DNA of 64,000 nt from an uncultured Erythrobacter sp. (GCF_947499705.1 NZ_CANMPJ010000001.1:2639501-2703500); one strand, 5' to 3'; positions 17,045-26,409 are shown, counted from the first letter of the stretch. A program made the numbers and translations. Notes: generated from the sequence alone by a model not told the origin.

Positions 17045-17698
17045 ATGGAAAAGTTCAACAACCGAGAAGATCTGATCGCGGCCCTGACCGAGGACCTGAC
17101 GCCTGTGAAGCGCGTCAAGCCGGTCGACGGGATCATGCTGATCGCCTTTGCCACTGTCGTTGCGACAGTCGCGTCGATCGCCATTTTCGAATGGTGGAAT
17201 GGTCTGCTTACCGGCGAAGCCTCGGGCTATTTTCTGATCACCCACGGGCTCTTACTCGTGCTGGGTGCAGCCAGCACGGCGGCGCTTGTGAGCGGTGCTC
17301 TCCCAAGGGTCGGCGCGCGTGCCAATGGGCCGCTCTGGAGCGCGATCATGCTGGGCATCCTGCCTTTGGGTGCGATTGCGAGCCTGCTTTCGGGACACGG
17401 CAACCATGCTCGCGAAGGTCTCAATGATCCGGTAGCCTTTATGTGCACCACCGCTTCGCTTTCGGCAGGCGCGCTGGTTCTGGTGGCCGCCGTGATGTTC
17501 CTGCGCCGCGGCGCTCCGGTCTCACTCGAACGTTCGGGCTGGCTCGCCGGTCTTGCGGCGGGATCGCTTGGAACGCTGGCTTATGGAATTACCTGCCCGC
17601 TCGACACTTTCTCGCATGTCGGCCTGTGGCACGTTGCTCCGGTAGCTATCGGAGCAGTGGTTGGACGGATCGTGGTTCCCCCGCTGATCCGCTGGTAA
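17045..17698 (+). CDS. nrsF: NrsF-like anti-sigma factor (DUF1109 membrane protein)
   Basis: 217 residues with six hydrophobic segments after a 25-residue cytoplasmic N-terminus that would hold the sigma factor. Only two cysteines occur, C134 (FMCTT) and C184 (ITCPLD); as I recall, Caulobacter NrsF needs two cysteines in equivalent places to sense metals. The ATG at 17045 lies one base after the sigma stop, so sigma and anti-sigma would be made in step. The 3' end overlaps the convergent membrane gene by 53 nt. Confidence 0.88.
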   Translation: MEKFNNREDLIAALTEDLTPVKRVKPVDGIMLIAFATVVATVASIAIFEWWNGLLTGEASGYFLITHGLLLVLGAASTAALVSGALPRVGARANGPLWSAIMLGILPLGAIASLLSGHGNHAREGLNDPVAFMCTTASLSAGALVLVAAVMFLRRGAPVSLERSGWLAGLAAGSLGTLAYGITCPLDTFSHVGLWHVAPVAIGAVVGRIVVPPLIRW

Positions 17699-18422
17699 GT
17701 TCGGCACGTTGCGCGATGTTGGCGGCAGAGGACCTCTGCCGCCATTCGCGATCAAAAAAGCCGACGGTGAGCAGGAGTGCGAGGATGATCATCGCGAACT
17801 CGCCTGCGTCCTCGACGAAGGTCAGGATCGCGTGGAAGACCTTCCCCTGCTCTCCCCAGACGACCAGCAGATCGATCACCACGCCGAACATTGCGGCTCC
17901 GATAACACAGCCCGCAAGAGCCAGGTTGAACACAACCGCCTGACCTTTCGCAGCCCTTAGGCCCAATGCCAACGCCGCGGCCCAGAAGACCCCGACACCG
18001 ATCATCAGCGACGCCTCTGCAAGGTGCGAGCCTTCAACAGGGATACCCTCGATCATGCCCAATGTGGGGCCTGCGGCTTGCCCGAACTGCTCATGCAGCT
18101 CGATCCAATTGTCGACCGTTAGGAACGCGAACAGCACCGAGTTCGCAAGATAAACGGTCGTTCGCTCACTGTGCCAAAGGAGAAATGTCATCACGGCCAC
18201 GGCACCGGTAAGACCGTATTCCAGGAACTCGCCAAACGACCTGTCCGAAGCGAGATAGAACTGAACTGGGAGCAGTGCATCGGTAAGCGAGCCATAATGC
18301 GCGGCCACATCCAGTCCGATGAGCACACCGGCATATGGGAGGATCAGGAGCGCGGCGCGAATCGTCGCAGGTGATTGCGCCAATTCAGCGAAGAGGGTGA
18401 TAATGCTGCGAATATCCCTCAT
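17646..18422 (-). CDS. Polytopic membrane protein of unknown function
   Basis: 258 residues with about seven hydrophobic segments between residues 20 and 230, and a polar C-terminal tail. Two charged motifs sit at helix ends: [10 protein letters not shown] near residue 105 and [10 protein letters not shown] near 204. I do not recognise a named family. It faces the anti-sigma gene, and the last 17 codons overlap the end of that gene on the other strand. No ECF-type promoter like those of the buf units was found before it. Confidence 0.75.
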   Translation of the reverse strand: MRDIRSIITLFAELAQSPATIRAALLILPYAGVLIGLDVAAHYGSLTDALLPVQFYLASDRSFGEFLEYGLTGAVAVMTFLLWHSERTTVYLANSVLFAFLTVDNWIELHEQFGQAAGPTLGMIEGIPVEGSHLAEASLMIGVGVFWAAALALGLRAAKGQAVVFNLALAGCVIGAAMFGVVIDLLVVWGEQGKVFHAILTFVEDAGEFAMIILALLLTVGFFDREWRQRSSAANIAQRAELTSGSAGEPRSVQPLLR

Positions 18423-18646
18423 CTTCCGATTCTGCCCCCTCTCAGCGTGACATAGACGTCAATTATGCATCTTCATTCGGTCATAAATCGCTGACCCGAC
18501 CTGATAAACCGAACCAAAAATCCAAACCGTCTCGCATTGCGACAATCGCCATCCAAACGTTTCCGTTCGCTTGGGGCCAAAGAAGGCCGAGCTGCACCAT
18601 TCGTCGGATATTCGACGTCATTGCCCCTTCATCCACGCGGGCCTAT

Positions 18647-19801
18647 ATGCGGCACATGTCCATAAGACCTTGGCGCGATATTGAGCGGCGCGAATGCCGC
18701 CAGATTATGGTCGGCGATGTGCCGGTGGGCGGCGATGCGCCGATCACCGTGCAGACGATGACCAACACCCCGACCGAAGATGCGGCGGCGACGATCGATC
18801 AGATCCGTCGCTGCGAAGAGGTTGGGTGCGACATTATCCGTGTGTCCTGCCCGACCGAGGAAGCGACTGCAGCCTTCCCGCTCATTACGCGGGCCGCGAA
18901 CATCCCGGTCGTCGCTGACATCCATTTTCATTACAAACGCGCATTGGAAGCCGCCGATGGCGGCGCAGCGTGTCTGCGCATCAATCCCGGCAATATCGGA
19001 TCGTCCGATCGCGTTGCCGAAGTGGTGCGCGCGGCGAAAGCCAATGGCTGCGCGATCCGGATCGGCGTAAACGCCGGGAGCCTCGAGAAAGATCTGCTCG
19101 AGAAATATGGCGAGCCCTGCCCCGAAGCGCTTATCGAAAGCGCGCTCGATCATATCAAATTGCTGCAGGATCACGACTTCCACGACTTCAAGGTCGCGGT
19201 GAAAGCCAGTGACGTGTTTCTCGCAGTCGCCGCCTATCATGGTCTTGCAGAAACGGTCGATTGCCCGCTGCATCTCGGCATTACCGAAGCGGGCGGATTG
19301 ATCGGCGGGACGGTGAAATCCTCCATCGGCATGGGAAGCCTGCTGTGGGCCGGGATCGGCGATACGATCCGCGTCTCGCTCTCCGCTGAGCCGGAGGAAG
19401 AGGTCAAGGTCGGCTACGAAATGCTGAAGGCTTTGGGCCTGCGCACGCGCGGCGTGCGCGTGGTGTCATGCCCCAGCTGCTCGCGGCAGGGCTTCGACGT
19501 GATCCGCACGGTTGAAACGCTCGAAAAACGCCTCGAACACATCAAGACGCCGATGAGCCTGTCGGTGCTGGGATGCGTCGTAAACGGCCCGGGCGAAGCG
19601 CGCGAAACCGATATCGGCCTGACAGGCGGCGGCAATGGCAAGCACATGGTCTACCTCTCCGGCATGAAAGCGCACGCGATCGAGGATGAGGATATGCTCA
19701 ATCACATCGTAAAGCTGGTCGAAGAGAAGGCCGCGAAGATCGAAGCGGGCGACGAAGTGGCGTTCGATCCACACGCGCGAGCCGCAGAAGCGGCTGAATG
19801 A
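18647..19801 (+). CDS. ispG: 4-hydroxy-3-methylbut-2-en-1-yl diphosphate synthase (IspG/GcpE)
   Basis: 384 residues, the bacterial TIM-barrel plus [4Fe-4S] form. It reductively opens methylerythritol cyclodiphosphate in the MEP isoprenoid pathway. Iron-sulfur ligands are the two Cys of SCPSCSR near residue 281 and the Cys of [11 protein letters not shown] near 316. The N-terminal domain has [11 protein letters not shown] and VADIHFHY. An ATG three codons later (18656) is an equally possible start. The stop overlaps the next gene start. Confidence 0.95.
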   Translation: MRHMSIRPWRDIERRECRQIMVGDVPVGGDAPITVQTMTNTPTEDAAATIDQIRRCEEVGCDIIRVSCPTEEATAAFPLITRAANIPVVADIHFHYKRALEAADGGAACLRINPGNIGSSDRVAEVVRAAKANGCAIRIGVNAGSLEKDLLEKYGEPCPEALIESALDHIKLLQDHDFHDFKVAVKASDVFLAVAAYHGLAETVDCPLHLGITEAGGLIGGTVKSSIGMGSLLWAGIGDTIRVSLSAEPEEEVKVGYEMLKALGLRTRGVRVVSCPSCSRQGFDVIRTVETLEKRLEHIKTPMSLSVLGCVVNGPGEARETDIGLTGGGNGKHMVYLSGMKAHAIEDEDMLNHIVKLVEEKAAKIEAGDEVAFDPHARAAEAAE

Positions 19802-20310
19802 TCAAGGCGCTGTTTTCCGGCGTGTTCGCCGCACTTCTGCTGGCGGGGTGCGCAACCGTTGCCAGCAAGGTTGCGGGCGGCGGTCACGATTATCCCGAAG
19901 CGCGGTCTTATGCGGTGTCCGACGATGCCTCAGCGGATGTCGACGCGGCGCTGGCCCGCGCGGCGGAGAACGGCAAGCGCGTAATGGTGGTGATGGGTGC
20001 CAACTGGTGCCACGACAGCCGCGCGCTGGCCGGATGGCTGGCGACCGAGCGGTTTCAGACGCTGATCGATGACAAATACGAGCTGGTCTTCGTCAATATC
20101 GGCATGCCGCAGCAGGATGACGGGCATAATCTTCAGATCGCTGAGCGGTTCGGGCTGGATGAGTTGCCGGGCACGCCGAATCTACTGGTGCTGACCGCTC
20201 AGGGTGAGTTGGTGAATGCCGACACGGCGACGACCTGGCGCGATACAGCGAGCCGAGAAGAGGACGCAATTTTTTCAGAGCTTCAGACGCTCGCCGACAA
20301 GGCTGTCTAA
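19798..20310 (+). CDS. Exported thioredoxin-fold lipoprotein
   Basis: 170 residues. The N-terminus is a lipoprotein signal with LLLAGC (Cys about residue 18). The mature part has a thioredoxin-like fold: [20 protein letters not shown] carries a W-C-x-x-S site, so the resolving cysteine is replaced by Ser and classic disulfide exchange is unlikely; [12 protein letters not shown] provides the cis-proline region. It overlaps ispG by 4 nt. It is probably a periplasmic thiol- or monothiol-type protein. Confidence 0.82.
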   Translation: MIKALFSGVFAALLLAGCATVASKVAGGGHDYPEARSYAVSDDASADVDAALARAAENGKRVMVVMGANWCHDSRALAGWLATERFQTLIDDKYELVFVNIGMPQQDDGHNLQIAERFGLDELPGTPNLLVLTAQGELVNADTATTWRDTASREEDAIFSELQTLADKAV

Positions 20311-20342
20311 CCCTGCTCCACGTCGTCCATCACGCTGACTAT

Positions 20343-21236
20343 ATGGCTCCTCGTCCTGAGCGCGGGACGTTCAAGTTCGACAAATACTACCTCGTGATGG
20401 AGGCACTCCGGGAAAGCGGCGCGGCGATTACCGAACACGCTCCGGAGCCGATGCCGCGCGACTGGCTCGAAGCGGTGCATGATCCGGCCTATGTCGACGA
20501 GGTGTTCCGCGCCGACGTTCCGCGTGAGAAGGAACGCCGGATCGGCTTTCCCGTTACCGAGCGTATTCGCGACCGGGTCCGTCACACCAATGGCGGCACA
20601 TGGCTCGCCGCGCAGCTGGCGATGCAGCACGGCTATGCCGCCAACTCAGCCGCCGGGAGCCACCATGCGCTTGCCGATACCGGCGCGGGGTATTGCGTGT
20701 TCAACGATCTCGCGGTCGCATCCAACCGGCTGATCGCAGAGGGACACGCGCGGCGCATCCTGATCATCGACCTCGACGTGCATCAGGGCGACGGCACCGC
20801 CAGCCTTACGGCTGCTCGCGAAGATATCTCCACCTTCTCTGTCCATGCCGAGAAGAACTTCCCGGTGCGCAAAGCGCGCTCGAATATCGATATCGGGCTG
20901 CCTGACGGGACCACCGATGCGGGCTATATGACCGTATTGAACAACCACATTCCCAAGACACTCGACGGGTTCAAGCCCGATTTCGTGTTCTACCAGGCGG
21001 GCGTCGACCCACATTCGAATGACAAGCTCGGGCGGCTCTCGCTGTCGGACGAAGGCCTCACGGATCGCGACCGTTTCGTGGTGTCGCAAGTGCGCCAGCG
21101 CGGGCTCCCCATCGCCTCGGCATTGGGCGGCGGATATGGTGACGACCAACGCGAAGTTGCCGAGCGCCACGCTCGCTCCATGCTTGCAATGGCGGATCAA
21201 AATACCGCGTTTTCAAGCATTTCGACTGCTCTTTAG
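20343..21236 (+). CDS. Histone deacetylase-like amidohydrolase (AcuC/AphA family)
   Basis: 297 residues from the ATG. Zinc and catalytic residues are visible in SHHALADTG (active His region), DLDVHQGDGTA (zinc-binding D-x-H) and QAGVDPHSNDKLG (second Asp). Bacterial members deacetylate small acetylated amines or acetylated enzymes. Reading frame continues upstream without a stop for ten residues (LLHVVHHADY at 20313-20342) that look like the usual family N-terminus, so translation may begin at the CTG at 20313. Confidence 0.88.
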   Translation: MAPRPERGTFKFDKYYLVMEALRESGAAITEHAPEPMPRDWLEAVHDPAYVDEVFRADVPREKERRIGFPVTERIRDRVRHTNGGTWLAAQLAMQHGYAANSAAGSHHALADTGAGYCVFNDLAVASNRLIAEGHARRILIIDLDVHQGDGTASLTAAREDISTFSVHAEKNFPVRKARSNIDIGLPDGTTDAGYMTVLNNHIPKTLDGFKPDFVFYQAGVDPHSNDKLGRLSLSDEGLTDRDRFVVSQVRQRGLPIASALGGGYGDDQREVAERHARSMLAMADQNTAFSSISTAL

Positions 21237-21269
21237 GGTGCCTTAAGCTTCCCGTCGTACCAATGCCGC

Positions 21270-21803
21270 ATGATCGGACGCACCATCCTGTTTGTCGCTG
21301 CCGTATTCGGCTTCACGGCGCTGGTCGTGCCGTCCTCGTCCGATAGCGAAAGCGAAGACGGATCGGGCGGCTACGTCCCGCGCTCTGCGGGCAGCAATGG
21401 ATCGAACTCCGTCGCTGGTTCGGAATGGTATGCAGGCGACCACACCTTGCAGCGGCAATCGGACGGGCATTTCTATGCATCGACGCATGTCGACGGCGTG
21501 CCGGTGCGGATGATGGTCGATACAGGGGCGAGCGTGATTGCGCTGACCGGTAGCGATGCGGCCGCGATTGGCATTCAGTGGGACGATGCACAAGTCGGCC
21601 ATATTGGCCAAGGCGCGAACGGCGCGGTCTACGGCGTGAACACGCGGCTGAACGAGGTCGAGATTGGCGGGATCACCCGCCGCAACGTCTCGGCAGTGAT
21701 CATCCCGCAAGGGCTCGGCGTCTCACTGCTCGGTCAGTCTTACCTGTCGCAGCTAGACGCGGTTGAAATCGCCAACAACCAGATGGTCATGAGCGGCAGC
21801 TAG
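21270..21803 (+). CDS. Retropepsin-like clan AA aspartic protease
   Basis: 177 residues. One N-terminal hydrophobic segment (residues 1-20) anchors or exports it. The catalytic motif MMVDTGASVIAL (D-T-G-A) near residues 86-97 and the C-terminal GVSLLGQSYLSQL define the bacterial TIGR02281-type family of single-domain, probably dimeric, aspartic proteases. These are widespread in alphaproteobacteria; substrates are unknown. It stands alone, ending convergently with the following minus-strand gene. Confidence 0.88.
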   Translation: MIGRTILFVAAVFGFTALVVPSSSDSESEDGSGGYVPRSAGSNGSNSVAGSEWYAGDHTLQRQSDGHFYASTHVDGVPVRMMVDTGASVIALTGSDAAAIGIQWDDAQVGHIGQGANGAVYGVNTRLNEVEIGGITRRNVSAVIIPQGLGVSLLGQSYLSQLDAVEIANNQMVMSGS

Positions 21804-21806
21804 GCG

Positions 21807-22295
21807 CTAGCCTCTCAGGCGCGGCGAAAAGTAGACATCGACATAGTCGGTCAGGCCGTCGCACCATTCAAACTCGCGCAGCCGATAATAGGTGCGGTCC
21901 TGCGTGACCTCGAAACGCCAGACCTTGTCCTGCACGCAAAGCCGATCTTTGTCCGGCGTCCCTGAAATGACGATCCGGCCGTCGAGCAGGAAGTAATCCT
22001 CGCCAATCTCGGTGATCACGCCGTCGACGGCTAGCCGCCCGCCATCGCCGCGCTGCAGCCCGTTGATCCGCCAAACACCGCTCGGGCCGTGTTCGACATA
22101 GACCTCACCGCGCTGTTCCCAGCCGATCCATTGCACCGTGACGCCCTGTGCGGTGCGCAAACGCTTCGCATCGCGCTCGCTGGTGATCTGCGTTGCGGAA
22201 TGTGTTTCCTGCGCAGTCACCGCTCCCCCCGACAGCGCCAATCCGGCGCTGCATGCAATGGCGATACATGTCTGTTTGAGTGCTAGTCGCATCAT
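21807..22295 (-). CDS. Secreted protein of unknown function
   Basis: 162 residues with a clear signal peptide (1-28, ending AVTAQ). The mature protein has beta-strand-rich repeats (VEHGPSGVWRINGLQ, VDGVITEIGEDYFLLDG) and two cysteines (LCVQDK and EWCDGL) that could form a disulfide. I do not recognise the family; the pattern resembles small periplasmic beta proteins. It is transcribed away from the FAD oxidoreductase gene, separated by 71 nt. Confidence 0.75.
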   Translation of the reverse strand: MMRLALKQTCIAIACSAGLALSGGAVTAQETHSATQITSERDAKRLRTAQGVTVQWIGWEQRGEVYVEHGPSGVWRINGLQRGDGGRLAVDGVITEIGEDYFLLDGRIVISGTPDKDRLCVQDKVWRFEVTQDRTYYRLREFEWCDGLTDYVDVYFSPRLRG

Positions 22296-22366
22296 CCGTT
22301 CCCCTGTCGATCATTCTATGTAACAGAGCTTCACCGATGTTGCTTGTATAAGGACGCCGCTGACCC

Positions 22367-23827
22367 ATGGCTGAATTCGAGACCGATTATCTTGTCGTTG
22401 GCGCAGGCGCGGTGGGCCTGGCTTTTGCCGATACGCTGCTCGATGAAGACCCTGATTGCCACATCACTCTGGTCGACAAACACGCCAAACCGGGCGGTCA
22501 CTGGAACGATGCCTATTCCTTCGTCGCGCTGCACCAGCCGAGCGCGACCTACGGCGTCAATTCGATGGAGATGTGCCCGGATAAGGTCGACACAATCGGC
22601 CACAACAAGGGCATGTATCCGCTGGCCAAACACGCCGAGATCCTCGCCTATTACGGCAAGCTGATGAACGAGCGCATGATCCCCAGCGGGCGCGTGGCGT
22701 ATCATCCACTGACCGAATATCAGGACGACGAAGGCGGCGTGCACAGCATCAAGGGTATTCTCTCCGGCGAGCAGAACACGGTGAAGGTTCGCCGCAAACT
22801 GGTCGATGCAACATGGTTCCAGACCTCGGTGCCTTCGACCCACAAACCGGGCTTCGAGATTGCGGACGGCACCCGCTTTGCGATCCCCGGTGAGCTGCCC
22901 GCACTGTGGAAGGAAGCAGGCAACCTGCCCGATCACTACGTCATTCTCGGCGGCGGAAAGACCGCGATGGACAGCGCGGTGTGGCTGCTCGAATCCGGTG
23001 TGCCAGCGGACAAGATCGGCTGGGTTCGTCCGCGCGATTCCTGGATGCTCAACCGCACGCTGCTGCAACCGGCACATGTGGCAATCGAGGGGCTGATGGA
23101 GTTCCAGACCGCGCTTGTCGAATGCGCCAGCGGCTCCGAAACCGGTGACGAGATGATGCAGAAGCTCGGCGAGCGTAACGTCATGCTGCGGATCGACGAG
23201 AGTGTGACACCAAAGATGTTCCACTTCGCGGTGATCTCGCCGGGCGAGATCGACCTGATGCGGCAGATCACACAGGTCTATCGTCAGGGCCGCGTCACTA
23301 GGATCGAGCCGGGCAAAATGCACTTTGCAGGCGAGACATTGGACCTGCCCGAAAACACCTTGTTCATCGATTGCACAGCCAGCGCCGTACCCTTCGATGT
23401 GCGCGAGGGCACGCGGCCATTCTTCCAGGGCGACCAGATCACACTTCAGCTCGCACAGACACCATTCGTGCCATACAGCGCGGCACTCGCAGCGTTTCTG
23501 GAGGCCAATTTCGAGACCGACGACGAAAGGAACAATCTCTGCCCGCCCGCGCCGCTGACGGATTCGACCGACACCTATCCCTATGCGGTGATGGCGAACC
23601 TGATGAGCACGGGCATTCTGTCGAACAATCCCAAGACCAACGAGTTCAACGCGCGCAGCCGCCTGCACCCGACCGGCCCGGCGATTGCCAAGATGATGCG
23701 CGAGGGCGATCCGCGATTGGCCGGGATGAGCAAGATCGGCGAGGTCATCCGCGAAAACATGCCCGGCGTCATCAAGCTCGGCATGAAGGCGAAAGCGATC
23801 CACGAGGAAGGCGAATTGCGAGCCTGA
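22367..23827 (+). CDS. FAD-dependent oxidoreductase with NAD(P)-binding fold
   Basis: 486 residues. A Rossmann FAD motif is at the N-terminus (DYLVVGAGAVGLAFADTL) and a second dinucleotide motif occurs near residue 195 (HYVILGGGKTAMDSAVWLL), the two-fold arrangement of flavin monooxygenase-like enzymes. HWNDAYSFVALHQPS near residue 46 resembles the substrate-side loop of that group. The reaction is not known. No neighbour on the same strand suggests a pathway. Confidence 0.83.
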   Translation: MAEFETDYLVVGAGAVGLAFADTLLDEDPDCHITLVDKHAKPGGHWNDAYSFVALHQPSATYGVNSMEMCPDKVDTIGHNKGMYPLAKHAEILAYYGKLMNERMIPSGRVAYHPLTEYQDDEGGVHSIKGILSGEQNTVKVRRKLVDATWFQTSVPSTHKPGFEIADGTRFAIPGELPALWKEAGNLPDHYVILGGGKTAMDSAVWLLESGVPADKIGWVRPRDSWMLNRTLLQPAHVAIEGLMEFQTALVECASGSETGDEMMQKLGERNVMLRIDESVTPKMFHFAVISPGEIDLMRQITQVYRQGRVTRIEPGKMHFAGETLDLPENTLFIDCTASAVPFDVREGTRPFFQGDQITLQLAQTPFVPYSAALAAFLEANFETDDERNNLCPPAPLTDSTDTYPYAVMANLMSTGILSNNPKTNEFNARSRLHPTGPAIAKMMREGDPRLAGMSKIGEVIRENMPGVIKLGMKAKAIHEEGELRA

Positions 23828-23897
23828 GCCAGTTCGGGAAACTCGCGCATTTGCCTATTCACGGGAACGCTAGGTTTGCGCTATTAGTATGGTCGTT

Positions 23898-24596
23898 ATG
23901 AAAAGACGCGATCTTCTTAAAGGAAGCCTCGTTGCCGGAGCGGCTCTGTCGCTCCCTGCGAGCGTGGCCGCTGCCCCGCGCAAGGGCTCCGCCCGCGACC
24001 GGGCGCTGTTCGATATCGCCAAACGCGAGCTCGACCGCGCGGGCAGTGTGATCTGGAAGAAAGACATTGTCGGGATCGCCGATTTCGGCGTTCATTCCGC
24101 AGCGCGCCGGTTCCACTTCGTCAATCTCGACCGCGAAGAAGTGCAAAGCTACCACGTCAGCCACGGCACGGGTTCCGATCCGGAGCACGATGGCTGGCTC
24201 AACAACTACTCCAACGTCGAAGGCTCCAACGCGACCAGCAAAGGCGCTTACATCACGTGGGAATGGTATCAGGGGCGGTATGGCACCTCGGTCCGCCTCG
24301 GCGGGCTGGACTCGACCAACGATGCTGCCCTGCGCCGCTACATCGTGATGCACCGCGCGAAATATGCCGAACCATCGCATATCGACCGCTGGGGTCGACT
24401 TGGGCGCTCGAATGGCTGCTTTGCCTTGGGCGAAGAGCAGTTCCGGATTGCGCTGCTCAACCTGTCAGGCGGGCGGCTACTGTTTGCGGACAGTCTCGGG
24501 TTGCAGGAGGATGGAACGCTGCAACCGGGTAATCTTAGGACGCTGCAGCCAGAGCAGCCCAGCGACTTGCAACGTTACGCGCCGGGGACGTTCTGA
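23898..24596 (+). CDS. Murein L,D-transpeptidase catalytic domain family protein (Tat-exported)
   Basis: 232 residues. MKRRDLLKGSLVAGAALSLPA is a textbook twin-arginine signal. The catalytic region is seen late: IVMHRAKYAE supplies the His and GRSNGCFAL the nucleophilic Cys, matching the small YkuD-like family often labelled murein L,D-transpeptidase catalytic domain. It would act on cell-wall peptides in the periplasm. An ATG at 23889 gives three extra residues; the later ATG starts directly before the Tat motif. Confidence 0.85.
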   Translation: MKRRDLLKGSLVAGAALSLPASVAAAPRKGSARDRALFDIAKRELDRAGSVIWKKDIVGIADFGVHSAARRFHFVNLDREEVQSYHVSHGTGSDPEHDGWLNNYSNVEGSNATSKGAYITWEWYQGRYGTSVRLGGLDSTNDAALRRYIVMHRAKYAEPSHIDRWGRLGRSNGCFALGEEQFRIALLNLSGGRLLFADSLGLQEDGTLQPGNLRTLQPEQPSDLQRYAPGTF

Positions 24597-24603
24597 TATT
24601 GCC

Positions 24604-25020
24604 GTGCAACGCACCGTTGAACTGACGGCGATTACTGTAGCAAGCCTCAAGGCTGCTTTCGTCGGCGCAACTTGCGTATCGATCTTTTTGCTCTGGTCTT
24701 TCGCCTCAGCGACACCCTCCCAAAGCTTGGGAGAGTTATTCTCTCTTGCGATAATTGGTTTCCCTTACGCGTTCATCGCTGGAAGCATTGGGACTGCCTT
24801 TTGTCTGCTTGCAATCGGACTGCCTCTCGCCATCGTCGCTCGGAACATATTGGCGCAGCCATCTGGATTTCTGATTGCTTTTGGGGGCGCAGTGCTTGCT
24901 TGCGCCACATTGGGAATTATCTTCGGAAACCTGCTGGCATCGGCTGTGTTTTTGCCCTTCGCGGTGCCCGCAGCGTACTTCTATCGCAGCGAGATATTGC
25001 TCGAACGTTCTCTATACTGA
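24604..25020 (+). CDS. Small polytopic membrane protein of unknown function
   Basis: 138 residues from a GTG 8 nt after the preceding stop. It has four hydrophobic segments (about 14-33, 41-66, 75-92 and 100-124), rich in Ala, Leu, Ile and Phe. The frame is open further upstream but that part overlaps the previous gene and looks non-coding. I do not recognise the family. Codon use is less GC-biased than in neighbours. Confidence 0.55.
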   Translation: MQRTVELTAITVASLKAAFVGATCVSIFLLWSFASATPSQSLGELFSLAIIGFPYAFIAGSIGTAFCLLAIGLPLAIVARNILAQPSGFLIAFGGAVLACATLGIIFGNLLASAVFLPFAVPAAYFYRSEILLERSLY

Positions 25021-25029
25021 GAGAACACA

Positions 25030-26409
25030 CTAACCCCCAGCCCGCGGGTCGTTCTCGATAACAATCACCTCATCATCGATCACATTGCTGCGATTGCCGA
25101 CGCGTGGTTTGTCGAGGCTCGCCAGCACTGGCGCGTCGCGGCCGTAGATGTCCTTGAAGGTTTTCATCTCGCCATCGATGTCCGACGCCATCGTGAAATA
25201 GGTGATGTAGGCGGGCATCTTCTTCTCGATCATCACCTTGGTGTATTTGCCCGAGGTGGCGATTTCGACCGCTTCATCCTTGGTCGCGCCCTTGCCCAGG
25301 ATCGCCATCGTGATCGCCAGTTCCAGCGCGCGTTCGGTGCGAATGCAGCCATGGCTCAGCGCGCGGCCGTCCTTGGCGAACAGGTGACGCGACGGCGTGT
25401 CGTGGAAGAAGATCGCATGCCGGTTCGGCATTTCCAGTTTCATCCGGCCCAGCGAATTGCCGGGACCCGGCTGCTGCACCACGGTGATCCAGCCATTGGC
25501 ACCTTTGGTCGCCTTGTATCCGTTGCGCTTGGCCCAGGCAGGGTTGTTGAGCACGCGTTGGCCCAGCCCTTCGCCCTTCACGATCGACTGCGGGACGGTC
25601 CAGGTCGGATTGAACACCACGCCTGACACCGTCTCGGCGAGCTGCGGGGTCGCGGTGCGACCGGGCTTGCCTACGATGGTCTTGTAGGTGCTGATGATCT
25701 TGTCGCCGACCGTCAGACGCAGCTGATATTCGGGGACATTGGTGATCAGATATTGCTTGCCGAGATCGCGGGCGAGCCAGCGCCAGCGATCCATATTGGC
25801 GCGGATCAGCTTGCGCTTTGCCTTTTCGGTCGCAGGCGTGTTCGCAAGCTCTTCCCTTAGCCGCGCATAGTCGGGGTGAGTCGGGTTCAGCTTCGCGAGC
25901 GTACCCGCGACATCGCCGCTTTCGAGCGCTTCGGTCAGCAAATCACCGGTACGGAACGTGTCGCGGTCGGGATCGACCACAAACCATTGTTCACGCGCAT
26001 CCATCGGTGTGCGGCCATCGCGTAGGTCCTCGACCAGCCAGACAAAGTTCTTCGAAGCCAGCTTGTCGAGCTCTTCGGACGGACCCGATGCCAGCGACAC
26101 TTTGAGCGCTTGCAGATCGTAATCCAGCATATCGAGCCCTTCGGCGCCGATGCCTTCGATCACGTCGATCAGCGCAGCGGCATTGTCCGCCGTCCACGAT
26201 TGCACCAGCGGACCGGGCGCGGAAAGGTCGCCCTGGACGACTTCGCCGGACACCATCTGCGGGAATGCTTCATCGAAGCTCGCGCCTTCGGCAGCGGTGG
26301 TTTCCTCGGCTTCAGGCTGCGGAGCGGCCTCATCTTGCGCAAAAACGCTGCTCGTTGCGATGGCTGCGAGCGCTGCTCCGCCTGCCAATGTGCTGACCCA
26401 AGTCCGCAT
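25030..26409 (-). CDS. YcbB-type L,D-transpeptidase
   Basis: 459 residues with a signal peptide (1-24, ending VFAQ) and an acidic, Ala/Glu-rich linker. The central scaffold region (about 100-210) precedes the YkuD catalytic domain (about 220-380), whose signature HDTPSRHLFAKDGRALSHGC-I-R gives the His and the Cys nucleophile. Such enzymes make 3-3 peptidoglycan cross-links that bypass penicillin-sensitive D,D-transpeptidases. A second, smaller L,D-transpeptidase-type gene lies 0.4 kb beyond on the opposite strand. Confidence 0.92.
   Translation of the reverse strand: MRTWVSTLAGGAALAAIATSSVFAQDEAAPQPEAEETTAAEGASFDEAFPQMVSGEVVQGDLSAPGPLVQSWTADNAAALIDVIEGIGAEGLDMLDYDLQALKVSLASGPSEELDKLASKNFVWLVEDLRDGRTPMDAREQWFVVDPDRDTFRTGDLLTEALESGDVAGTLAKLNPTHPDYARLREELANTPATEKAKRKLIRANMDRWRWLARDLGKQYLITNVPEYQLRLTVGDKIISTYKTIVGKPGRTATPQLAETVSGVVFNPTWTVPQSIVKGEGLGQRVLNNPAWAKRNGYKATKGANGWITVVQQPGPGNSLGRMKLEMPNRHAIFFHDTPSRHLFAKDGRALSHGCIRTERALELAITMAILGKGATKDEAVEIATSGKYTKVMIEKKMPAYITYFTMASDIDGEMKTFKDIYGRDAPVLASLDKPRVGNRSNVIDDEVIVIENDPRAGG

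Noticed and set aside
22331-23803. 490-codon minus-strand frame opposite the FAD oxidoreductase
   Set aside because: Antisense to a gene with two clear dinucleotide-binding motifs; His/Arg/Val-rich sequence without a family pattern.
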